From the NCBI GenBank assembly GCA_963784425.1, contig CAWARM010000008.1, positions 124,001-188,000 of the forward strand: a stretch of DNA of 64,000 nt, written 5' to 3'. Shown here piece after piece: positions 45,417-54,138 of this stretch. Each line of letters opens with the position of its first letter. Within the stretch, counting starts at the first letter, position 1. Made by a program: the position numbers and the translations under genes. A model generated the notes under the pieces. It ran no database searches. It was not told the DNA's origin and saw only the letters and a list, made by a program, of their open reading frames with translations. The stretch comes from SHZL01 sp963784425. Its GTDB lineage: Bacteria > Pseudomonadota > Gammaproteobacteria > Xanthomonadales > SZUA-36.

Positions 45417-45440
45417 GATATATATTTCTTAGTATATATC
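45417..45440. promoter_or_regulatory. Palindromic operator of vapBC
   Basis: GATATATA, spacer TTTCTTAG, TATATATC: a perfect 8-bp inverted repeat just upstream of vapB, probably overlapping its promoter and bound by the VapBC complex. Confidence 0.7.
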
Positions 45441-45484
45441 TTTTCAAGGGTCACGTTAATCGTTTCGGTAACTGTTTCGGTAAA

Positions 45485-45514
45485 CGCCCAGATAAATATT
45501 GCGGTTTTTAGCAT
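45485..45514 (-). other. Partial duplicate of the vapB 5' end
   Basis: The minus strand reads ATGCTAAAAACCGCAATATT at 45514 and below, near-identical to the vapB start ATGCCAAAAACCGCAAAAAT at 45396. The peptide would begin MLKTAIF against MPKTAKIF, then lose similarity. Adjacent is a short direct repeat GTTTCGGTAA at about 45463 and 45475. It appears to be the stump of a second antitoxin or a slipped duplication. The rest of 45441-45680 holds nothing I recognise. Confidence 0.5.
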
Positions 45515-45680
45515 GGCACGAATCGACGGTCGTTGTTGCGCGATATTCCCCCCGTGCACGTAAGAAAAATAGCCGCACGGACCTCTGGCTGAGGCTAAGA
45601 CCAAAACCTGCAGCCGAATCCCATTCCGCTTATCATTGGCACCCTGATTCCACACCAGACCTGAACAGCCAAAAACACCC

Positions 45681-47402
45681 GTGAAATTCTCCGCCCTGCT
45701 GCAATACATCACCCCACACCGCAATACCTTGCTGGCCATCGTGGCATTGCTGCTCGTGTCAAGCGCCTTTCACTGGCCGGCCCATGGCTGGCTGGCCAAC
45801 TGACCGGATTCGTCCTGGGCGAAACCGATGTCTGCTTCACCTCCATCAACTGGATACTGGTGGCCTGGCTGGGGCTGATGGTCGGCCAGAGGCTTGCTGA
45901 GCTTTGCCTCCGCAATATCTGGTCGGCAGCACCGGCGAAACCATGGCCGCCAGACTGCGCACGCGCATCTATCAACACATGCAAATATTGCCGATGACCT
46001 ACTTCCAGGAACGACGACCAGGGCAATTTATTGACCCTGCTGAGCAACGACTCAGAACATATCAGTAATTTCGTCACCACCACGCTGGTACAACTGCTGC
46101 CACTGAGTCTCGCCTTCCTCGGCGCTTTCCTGATCATGGCCGGATGGATCCCGGTGATTGCCTTTCTGGCAGTCTGTCTTGCTGCCGGTCTATTACCTCG
46201 CAATGAAAATCATCGGCCGCCGAATTCGCCCGATTACGCCGCCTGGATCAATCCTGGTCAGCGATGGTTTCGCTGGTGCAGGAAAACCTGGGGTTGTTCC
46301 CCGCCATCAAGGCGTTTATCCGCGAGCCACTGGAAGCGCATCGCTTTAAACCCGCAATACGCGAATTGCTGACCTGGTCAAACCGGCAAATCCTCATCCA
46401 GTCCATGCTTTCCCCGGCGATCGGCCTGCTGGCAGGCGCAGGCCTGCTGTTGCTTTGTGGGTGGGGCTTGGGCTCATCGGAAGATGGCGGGCTGGAGGTT
46501 TCCAGCCTGGTGAGTCTGCTGCTGTATGCGGCAATGCTCACCCGACCGGTGTCCGGCCTGGCGAATGTGTATGGCAATGTGATGCTGACGCGCGGAGCTG
46601 CGGAGCGGCTGTTGGAGTTCTTTGCGGTGCAGGCGGAGCCAATGGACGACAACAAGCCACCCATGGCCGAGGTAAAAGGCAGGATTGAATTCCAGGATAT
46701 TGGTTTTGCCTACCCCGGGCGCCCGCGTTTTGACGACTTCATCTTCACATCGCCGCCGGTGAAACCATCGCGCTAACCGGCCCCAACGGCGCCGGCAAGA
46801 CCACCCTCGCCCACCTGCTGATGCGGTTTATCGAGCCATCGCAGGGCCGCATCCTGATCGACGGCACAGACATCAGCGAAGTCAGCCTGCCCAGCCTGCG
46901 CGAACAAATCGGCCTGGTGGCACAAAACACCTTGCTGCTTAACGGCACGGTGGCAGAAAACATCGCCTACGGCCGCCACCTGGCCAGCATGGAAGAAATG
47001 AAAAAGGCCGCAAAAGCGGCCCGGGCGGATGAATTTATTGAGCAATTACCGGATCAGTATGAAACCATCATCGGCGACCAGGGCATCCGACTATCCGGCG
47101 GCCAACGCCAACGTCTGTCGCTGGCCCGCACCTTGCTAAAGGACCCGCCCATCCTGATCCTGGACGAAGCCACCTCCATGTTCGATCCGGAAGGCGAGAG
47201 TAGTTTTATCGAAGAATGCCACGAATTGCTGCACCAACGTACCGTGATCCTGATCACCCATCGGCCGGCCAGCCTGGCGTTGGCGGACCGGATTTTGAAA
47301 ATGGAGCCGGGTAGGCTGAGTGCAACTGGGAATTCGGTTTCAGTCAATCAGCTCAGTTCCAACCTTTCCATCGGTAAACCCATATACCCATCCATTCCTT
47401 GA
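45681..47402 (+). pseudogene. ABC transporter, fused membrane and ATPase domains (MsbA/McjD-type), many frame breaks
   Basis: Pieces in different frames line up as one half-size ABC exporter. Membrane-domain fragments include LAGPWLAGQLTGFVLG, GSTGETMAARLRTRIYQHM, LLSNDSEHISNFVTTTLVQ and VQENLGLFPAIKAFIREP. The ATPase domain has LTGPNGAGKTTLAHLL (Walker A), IRLSGGQRQRLSLARTLL (signature) and ILILDEATSMFD (Walker B). Breaks lie near 45760, 45900, 46015, 46170-46265 and 46746. The many changes within 600 bp could be decay or poor assembly. It lies just before the lasso-peptide genes, so it may be their exporter; this is inference. Confidence 0.85.
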
Positions 47403-48128
47403 TGGCCGAACTGGTAGTGGCCAGAGCCTCCGCCGTCGGAATAAATGCAGCGAATGAATTACTGTTGCCCTGAACAAACCCCACATCCACAGAGACCGGA
47501 AACATTTCCACCCCAACTTCTTGAAAGCAGCAATTGCACGCGGCATATGCCATGCCGAAGTGACCAGCAGGCTGGACTGGCAGCCATTTTCCCGCAGAGC
47601 AACGGCGGCATTGATGGCGTTTTCATGAGTGTTCTTGCTCGCGGTATCCAGCACGATGGATGGGCGAGACACGCCCCATTCCACCAGCAGATCACGTATT
47701 AGTTGCGCTTCCGGCACGCGGCCCTCGTTCCACGGCTGATTACCGGCCGCCACAATCACGGTTTTAGCCTTTCCAGCCCGATATAGCTTGGCCGCCTGGT
47801 ACACCCGGTCGGTTGAATCCGTCAATTCAATATCTACCCTTGGGTAAATGGAGCCACCCAACGCACCTCCTAATACGACGATACAGTCAGCCGAAGGGAT
47901 ATCATCAATGGATACTGGTAGGTACTGCCGCTCCAGGCTCCACATCAATTGCCCGGCTACTACGGGGAACGCTGCGATCCAGAGAACCCCAATGGCAGCG
48001 AGTAAAAAAATAACAGAAAGCGCGCGTTTACCTCTGAAAATGAATATCAAAGCCAAAAGCGCAGCGAACAGGCTGACAGCGATTGGCAGCAGCAACAAGG
48101 GTAAAATTTTTGAAAGGTAGTAAGGCAA
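47353..48128 (-). pseudogene. YdcF/ElyC-family membrane protein, one-base frameshift
   Basis: 258 residues if repaired. Two N-terminal transmembrane helices precede a DUF218 domain with ADCIVVLGGALGGSIYPR, VIVAAGNQP and VTSAWHMPRAIAAFKK. The run of four C at 47511-47514 needs a fifth to continue in frame (KKLGVEMFPVSVDVGF to the stop at 47353); unrepaired, the frame stops at 47340. YdcF/ElyC proteins act in envelope homeostasis, and their exact reaction is not known. It overlaps the end of the ABC gene, convergently. Confidence 0.85.
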
Positions 48129-48360
48129 GTTTGCTTAGGTGGATTTCATTATCAATAAACGCATCATGACCTTTGAAAGCCCGATCATTGTGACATATTC
48201 CGACTTGCCAGCCATTTTTCATTGATACAAGGACCAAGCAACCGGCGCAATCCACAAACTTAAGAATCAACCAGGCAGTCCAAGTCCCGGGAAGAGGACC
48301 AAACTCCAGCGGACGAGTGGTTTATACTTGACCAACTTTGATTTGAAAGGTTTTTCATTT

Positions 48361-48630
48361 ATGTTGTCTCATCGCGTGCGTACCTCGCCCGATGCCTTGT
48401 TCCAGGAAATCGGCGGTGAAGGCGTCATCCTGGATTTGGCCAGTTCTACTTATTTTGGATTGGATGGGGTTGGCGTTCGGCTTTGGCAACTGTTGCAGGA
48501 AAATTCCGATCTTCAAACTGTCTGCGATGCCTTGTTAGGCGAATTTGCGGTCGAGGCTGACCAACTGTACCAGGACGTCGATAGGTTAATCACTGAACTT
48601 GTTGACGCCGGTTTGGCAAGTGTTGAATAA
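48361..48630 (+). CDS. PqqD-like RiPP recognition element (lasso peptide B1)
   Basis: 89 residues from the ATG at 48361. The winged-helix PqqD fold shows GVILDLASSTYFGLDGVGVRLWQLL, the segment common to lasso B1 proteins, and a C-terminal helix with LITELVDAGL. It should bind the YxxP motif of the precursor leader and present it to the peptidase. It overlaps the B2 gene and heads the cluster. The 232 bp upstream hold the promoter region; no regulator is adjacent. Confidence 0.9.
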   Translation: MLSHRVRTSPDALFQEIGGEGVILDLASSTYFGLDGVGVRLWQLLQENSDLQTVCDALLGEFAVEADQLYQDVDRLITELVDAGLASVE

Positions 48631-49102
48631 GTTCAATCACTGGATGAGGCAATGGCGCAACTTGGCGCCGTGGGAACGCCGCGTGCTGGTGCGGTTGGCT
48701 TGTCGGCTACCCGTCGTTTGGATTCTATTGCGCTCATTTGGCTTCAGAAGGACTCACCACTTCATCGAAGTAGACACCATCTCTCGGTTGGCGAAACCTT
48801 TGCCAAATGGCTCAATACCCGGGGACTACGCTCAGCGTTGTGCGGAGCTCACTGAGATTGCCGCACGCCACGGTCTCTACAAAGCCAATTGCCTGCATCA
48901 GTCGCTGGCCTTGTGCAGTTTTCTTCGGCACATGGGCTTACAAGCGCAATTGAGGATCGGGGTGCTGCCCGGTAGAGATTCCTTGCAGGCCCATGCTTGG
49001 GTCGAACTCAACGGCAAATCGCTGGGAGCATCGGAGGGGGAATTCCGGGTTTTCCCTAAATTGCATACTTGGCATGAATTGCCATCTGGACATAAGTATT
49101 GA
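48620..49102 (+). CDS. Lasso peptide B2 leader peptidase (transglutaminase-like)
   Basis: 160 residues from the GTG at 48620, overlapping B1 by 11 bp; an ATG at 48644 is an alternative. The catalytic Cys is in YKANCLHQSLALCSFLR and the His in LQAHAWVELNGKS, the Cys/His pair of McjB-type transglutaminase-fold proteases. With B1 it removes the leader. Split B1/B2 is common in Gram-positive clusters and also occurs in proteobacteria. Confidence 0.92.
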   Translation: MLNKFNHWMRQWRNLAPWERRVLVRLACRLPVVWILLRSFGFRRTHHFIEVDTISRLAKPLPNGSIPGDYAQRCAELTEIAARHGLYKANCLHQSLALCSFLRHMGLQAQLRIGVLPGRDSLQAHAWVELNGKSLGASEGEFRVFPKLHTWHELPSGHKY

Positions 49103-49659
49103 AGTGCGGTGCTATCGTGGGGAATTTGTGCTTAGATTGCGGGTTGTGTTGCGATGGGACGATGTATTCCTATGTTGTGCTTCAGGACGTAGACGGCAGG
49201 GAACACCTCGCCCATCTGGGACTGAAATCCGAGAACAGCGAAACATTCTTCAATCAACCTTGTTCGGCGCACCAGTCTAATCGCTGTTCGATTTATGATT
49301 TGCGCCCGGCGATTTGCCGTGAATATCGCTGCGCACTATTGCGTGCATGTGATGCCGGGCAAACTACTGAGGAAGATGCCCGCTTGTTGATCAATGACAC
49401 GATTGGGTTACGAAATCGTGTCCAGGCGCAGGTAAAAAGCTTTGTTAAAATTGAAGGTCCTATTTCGTTGCCTCGCCTCTTTCAAAAGTTGACCGAGAAG
49501 CTTGGCAAAATGGATTCTGAAAAACGCAAACTCATTGATGCTCAAATGCTACTTGATGTTGGCACCTTGCGAGTTGCGCTTGCAAAACGCTTTGAACCAA
49601 AAGATACCAAATTGGCAAAATCGACCGAGTCACCGAGTCCCCGGCAAAAGGGGGCGTGA
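49099..49659 (+). CDS. YkgJ-family cysteine-cluster protein in the lasso locus
   Basis: 186 residues from the TTG at 49099, which overlaps the B2 stop. LCLDCGLCCDGTMY, a lone Cys in FNQPCSAHQSN, then RCSIYDLRPAICREYRCALL give the metal-binding Cys cluster of the YkgJ/Fli-like zinc- or iron-chelating family. The C-terminal third is helical and charged. The family has no assigned chemistry. Tight coupling to B2 implies a role in peptide maturation, which is inference. Confidence 0.82.
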   Translation: MKCGAIVGNLCLDCGLCCDGTMYSYVVLQDVDGREHLAHLGLKSENSETFFNQPCSAHQSNRCSIYDLRPAICREYRCALLRACDAGQTTEEDARLLINDTIGLRNRVQAQVKSFVKIEGPISLPRLFQKLTEKLGKMDSEKRKLIDAQMLLDVGTLRVALAKRFEPKDTKLAKSTESPSPRQKGA

Positions 49660-49725
49660 AAATTCAATCAACCGCGCGCTCCCGATTCACTTTCTTGTTC
49701 CCAACCTTACCCTGAGTGGCATCGG

Positions 49726-50856
49726 ATGGTTTATTCGCAGATTTCTTCGCACCGCAGCATGGTGTTTGATGAGCATCGAAACGCGCTCTACGGCCAGGCG
49801 TTGCGCAATCTTGTAACGCCTGATTCCGTGGTGCTGGACCTCGGCGCCGGGCTCGGCATTCACGGCTTGATTGCAGCAATGGCGGGGGCAAAGCGGGTGT
49901 ATTTGGTTGAACCTGAGCCCATTGCCCAGGTGGCGCAGGAAATCGTGCAGGCCAATGGGTTGGCCGACAAGGTTGTGGTACTGGAACATAGGGTCGAGGA
50001 GGTGGAGCTGCCGGAGCAAGTCGATATCATCGTTTCGGTATTTACTGGCAATTTGCTGTACACCGAAGATCTTCTACCTTCCCTGTTCCTTGCCCGCAAA
50101 CGTTACCTGAAACCTGGCGGACACATGGTTCCGGATTTAGCGGAACTGGTCCTCGCCCCGGTGTCGGCGCCAGAGCTACATGCGAAATTCATTGAACGCT
50201 GGTCTGAGCCCAGTCTCGGACTGGATCTCTCCGCCGGTCGGCGTTTTGCGGCCAATGAAATGTTGTGGCTGAATCGCGAAGAATCTCCTCTGCAAACGCT
50301 CGCAAAGGGCTACGTATTGTCCGCAGTTGACCTGTTAAAATCCAGACAGGCAGACTGCAATGGCGAAACGCAGTGCCAAATTGAAACTTCCGGCTCATGC
50401 CACGGCCTCCTCGGCTGGATCAGGATAAAATTGGGTAATGAATGGTTGAGTACTGACCCAGCCGCCCCTGCGGTTCACTGGTCACCAGCATTACTGCCGC
50501 TTGATCCACCTTTAGCCTTAGATGCCGGGGAAGTGATCAGCATCAGCTTGCAACGCCCCGCCCGGGGTGATTGGACCTGGACAGTCAAGGCCAATGCAGG
50601 AGTACGTCGACATTCCAGTTTTCTGGCACGTGCAGACGGACCAAAACGTTTACGCAAAATGATGCCGACCCATACGGCGGGCCTCAATAAAAAAGGAGAG
50701 AAAGCTCTCTTCACCCTCACCATGATGCAGGCAGGAAGCAGCAATCGGGAAATCGCACAGCGACTCATTGATGGTGATCCGCAGGCATTTCAGGATTTTG
50801 AAGAGGCTTTAAGATTAGTGCAGGGCATGACCCTGGCTTATGCCAAAAATGAGTGA
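49726..50856 (+). CDS. PRMT-like SAM-dependent methyltransferase with C-terminal winged-helix-like domain
   Basis: 376 residues. N-terminal YSQISSHRSMVFDEHRN and SAM motif VVLDLGAGLGIHGLIAAMAGA followed by YLVEPEP resemble the arginine-methyltransferase branch. A beta-barrel-like middle follows, with VSVFTGNLLYTEDLLP in place of the double-E loop. The last 50 residues (SSNREIAQRLIDGDPQAFQDFEEAL) look like a PqqD/winged-helix module that could bind the leader. It may methylate the lasso peptide. The target residue is not predictable. Confidence 0.78.
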   Translation: MVYSQISSHRSMVFDEHRNALYGQALRNLVTPDSVVLDLGAGLGIHGLIAAMAGAKRVYLVEPEPIAQVAQEIVQANGLADKVVVLEHRVEEVELPEQVDIIVSVFTGNLLYTEDLLPSLFLARKRYLKPGGHMVPDLAELVLAPVSAPELHAKFIERWSEPSLGLDLSAGRRFAANEMLWLNREESPLQTLAKGYVLSAVDLLKSRQADCNGETQCQIETSGSCHGLLGWIRIKLGNEWLSTDPAAPAVHWSPALLPLDPPLALDAGEVISISLQRPARGDWTWTVKANAGVRRHSSFLARADGPKRLRKMMPTHTAGLNKKGEKALFTLTMMQAGSSNREIAQRLIDGDPQAFQDFEEALRLVQGMTLAYAKNE

Positions 50857-50894
50857 CTCTCGGCGGCTGACGTCTACAACACCCGGCTTATGAC

Positions 50895-52816
50895 ATGAGC
50901 GGCATTGCAGGGATAATTTGGTTCGACGGCGCGCCGGCCGAGCCAAGTCAAATTAAAAAAATGACTGCTTTCATGGCCGCCCTCGGACCTGATGAGCAAA
51001 CCCACTGGGTGCATGGCTCTGTAGCGCTGGGCCATTGCATGTTGCGCACGACCCCAGAGTCAATCGAAGAACATCAACCCGTCGTCAGCCAGGACAAAAA
51101 TCTGGTCTCTGGTATGGGATGGACGTTTGGACAATCGCGATGAACTCCTGCGTGGCTTACAAGCTGCCAGTGCCGTGGTGCGTAACAAATCAGACGCCGA
51201 GTTGGCTTTACAAAGCTACGCCACATGGGGCGAGAATTCCCCCGGGCATTTACTGGGAGACTTTGCCTTTGTAGTTTGGGATGCAAGGCAACATCGTATT
51301 ATTTTGCGCCCGCGACCACGTGGGCGCGCGACCCATGTACTACATGGCTAACGATCGTTTTTTCGCTTTTGCTTCGCAGGATGAGGCTCTGTGTGTGCTA
51401 CTGAATGGTACCCCTCGTCCCAATGATGAGCTCGTAGCCTATAGTCTGGTACCCGAATTTACAGATTTTGATTCAAACCAATCCTGGATTAAAGACATCT
51501 GGGCATTACCAGAAGCTACGTGGCTGACTGTTTCGCCGCATAATCAGATCAACAAAAAGACTTATTGGGCATTGAGCCCTGCTGAAGAGCTCAGATTTTC
51601 CTCGCACGAAGAATGCCAGCAAGCCTTTCTGGATGTATTCGGGGAAGCGGTGCGGTGTCGGATGCGCTCGTCAGGTCACATTTCAACCATGATGAGCGGT
51701 GGACTGGATTCCGCTGGCATCATTGCCATGGCGAGACGATTACTGCCTGAAATGCCGGGGAAGGAGTTGCACACCTTTTCAGCCATTTCTGATGATCCCG
51801 AGACTTGCATCGAAACGCAGTGCATCCTCAGTCTTGCCAGTGACTCAGGGAGGAACGTCCACTTCGTCTCTGTGCCGTCCATGACTGGCATGCTCAACGT
51901 TCAGGACCTGATTGACACGGCCTGGTCAAGACCCCACCCAGTAGATAATTCCATGTTGTTGCCAGCAATGATGTTCCTCGCCGCTCACCGGGAAGGGCAC
52001 CGGGTCATGTTGCATGGCATGGGCGGCGATCTCACGACGTTTGTTCCCGACCTTTACATCGCTTTTCTGCTGAAAGCGGGAAAATTAAGGGAAGCCTGGA
52101 AAGCATGTCAGGATGCGAGTCAAAACAACGTCTACCTCCGCGGCACCACCCCATTCCGCCTTCTATTGTGGAATTTGCGGGCAGCATACACACCAGCACG
52201 CTTGAAGCCAATGGCGCGTCGCTTGCGTGAATTTAAGAACGAATCGCCCTTGCCGGGAAGTCTGCTTAACCGCGACTTTGCCGACAAGCTAAAGCTGCCT
52301 GAACGCATGCGAACGGCCAGGCAACAGTCTGCGTTGTCCCTGCCCACCCCACAGGATTGGCACATCAACATTCTCACGTCCCTCCATGGCATAACCTCAG
52401 GGCTTTCGGGTTATAACCGCATCGCTGGGCGCTACGGATTGGAGCTTCGTGATCCATGGAGCGACCGGCGCGTCGTTGATTTCTTTTTACGCTTACCGCT
52501 TGAACATAAAATCCCAACTGGTTGGACAAAACACCTGGTTCGCATTTCATTTGCAGCAGATCTGGCCCCATTAGTGGCACTCCGCCTAACTAAAGAGCAT
52601 CTGGGATGGAATTTGGCGTGGCGGTTGATGCACGAATCACCTGACTTGGTTGCGCAAACCTTTGAGGACGACTTAAGCGCAGTAGAATGCTATGTTGACG
52701 TAAAGGCTGTGAGAGATTTGCATACGAAATTTTGCACCGAAAAAAGCTTTGAAGAGGTGATTACTGTTTATGATATTATGACTTTGATTAGATGGGTGCG
52801 GCGAATGGAAGGCTAG
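50895..52816 (+). pseudogene. Lasso peptide cyclase (asparagine synthase-like, C protein), two frameshifts
   Basis: 639 residues if repaired. The N-terminal Ntn-like domain starts MSGIAGIIWFDG without the glutaminase Cys, as in lasso cyclases. The ATP-pyrophosphatase signature is MMSGGLDSAGIIA. Removing one T near 51108 joins QDKNLV to LVWDGRLDNRDE, and removing one T in 51302-51305 joins QHRII to CARDHVGARPMYY. The enzyme adenylates an Asp/Glu side chain of the core and closes the isopeptide ring. Everything after 51305 is a clean 500-residue frame. Confidence 0.9.
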
Positions 52817-52885
52817 ATCCATATTCGCCAAGTATTGTGTACTGTTACAAAAAACGATCACAATTGTCGTTTCCGCCTAACCTAA

Positions 52886-52891
52886 AAGGAG
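52886..52891 (+). promoter_or_regulatory. Ribosome binding site of the lasso precursor gene
   Basis: AAGGAG with a 6-nt spacer to ATG at 52898. It fixes the start of a gene too short for routine gene calling. The 81-bp gap after the cyclase also contains a weak AAACGA/TCGTTT hairpin (about 52850-52872). Confidence 0.8.
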
Positions 52892-52897
52892 ATTTTG

Positions 52898-53074
52898 ATG
52901 CTTCACAAACATGAGAAGACCGAATCATCATCTGTTAAGCGGCAATATCAGTCGCCTCAACTTTATTGTTATGGTGCCTTGACGGAATTGACACAAACTG
53001 GTTCCGGGACGATGCCTGAAAATACCAGCTCCTGTACAGCGGCGTTTACAAAAAGTGGCAAATCCTGTAAGTAA
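52898..53074 (+). CDS. Lasso peptide precursor (A), 58 residues
   Basis: The leader (about 1-33) has the recognition motif YxxPxLx3Gx5T exactly: Tyr17, Pro20, Leu22, Gly26, Thr32. With Thr32 at position -2 the core would begin at Thr34; if Gly35 is residue 1 instead, Thr34 is at -1. The core reads GSGTMPENTSSCTAAF and ends KSGKSCK. Glu41 is the only acidic residue after the leader, so the ring would be 8 residues (Thr34-Glu41) or 7 (Gly35-Glu41). Cys46 and Cys57 lie in the tail and could form a disulfide. Ser53 and Ser56 near the end are candidate targets of the kinase encoded next. Not matched to a named peptide. Confidence 0.85.
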   Translation: MLHKHEKTESSSVKRQYQSPQLYCYGALTELTQTGSGTMPENTSSCTAAFTKSGKSCK

Positions 53075-53220
53075 ATAAGACCGTAACACCAAAATTCGTG
53101 CGTGTTCGCATTAACGACCGCCCGCATGGATTTCTGCTCAACTTTTTGTTCAGTGGTTAAACCGACTTCTGCCAATGATGGGGCGACGAGTGGACGACAC
53201 TTTAATTCTGTGTAAAAGGC

Positions 53221-54084
53221 GTGACTAAGCCCCCTTCTGTTTCGAATTTCCGCACCATCCGGAACCAAGCGTTGAGTAGAGAACGTCCATACCATGAATG
53301 GACTTCCCAGACGGCACAGTATGGACTCAGTTTTATCGGACAGCCGTGGGTTACCTACTCCGTTTTCCTAACTTGGCTGATTTCACTATCTCAACTGACG
53401 GCAGGGAAGTGGTTGCGTATCAGGCGGAGGGTGTGTCAGATCAAACCATTGATCACCTCCGCCTGAACCAAGTGCAACCGCTGGCCCTTAGCCGCCAATT
53501 CAAGCTGGTGCTGCACGCTGCGGCAATCGAAATTGAAAATTTCGCCGTGGTATTTCTGGGCAAGTCCGGACAGGGCAAATCCACACTTGCGGTTGGTTTT
53601 CAGCCAATGGATTCCGCTTTCTGACCGATGACGGCCTGCTGATTCAAAAAGCTCTGCATGGATATGTCATTGACCCAGGCCACCCATCTATTCGCTTGTG
53701 GCAAGACTCGCGTGATGCCCTGATACCAGACGCCGCCAAAGCTCACCGCCTGTGGCGTACACACCCAAGTTGCGCCTGCTGGCGGATAGTGAGGTTGCAC
53801 ATTGCGATATGGCTCGTCCCCTGCGCTGTATGTACTTTTTAGGCGAGGAGAACACGGACTCAGTTTCCATTGAACCAGTGAGCGGCTGTGATGCCATGAT
53901 TGAGCTCGTGAAGAATTCTTTCTTGCTCGACATTGAAGAGCGCGAAATGCTGATGCATCACTTCAGCCAACTCACAGAGCTGGCAAAGACTCAACCTTTC
54001 TTCCAACTAAATTATCCGCGAACTTATAATGTTTTACCGCACGTCCGTGATGCCATAGTCCGGCATGCAACATCCCTGCGCTAA
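53221..54084 (+). pseudogene. HPr kinase-like protein of the lasso locus, three frameshifts
   Basis: 288 residues if repaired. The P-loop is FLGKSGQGKSTLAVGF and the downstream strand is RFLTDDGLLI. One missing G at 53299-53301 joins HEW to DFPDGTVW, one missing T at 53597-53600 joins VGF to SANGFRF, and one missing G near 53752 joins HRL to VAYTPKLRLLAD. The GTG start at 53221 is tentative. Related kinases in lasso clusters (for example the paeninodin kinase) phosphorylate a C-terminal serine. The restored P-loop suggests an active enzyme if the breaks are errors. Confidence 0.78.
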
Positions 54085-54138
54085 TTAACGCATTGCAACA
54101 CTGCAATGGATGGATAGCGGAGTTTGCAGCAGATCGAT

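Noticed and set aside
52969..53295. Minus-strand 108-codon frame over the lasso precursor
   Set aside because: It has no motif or start signal, and the plus strand has a ribosome site and a complete lasso leader motif.
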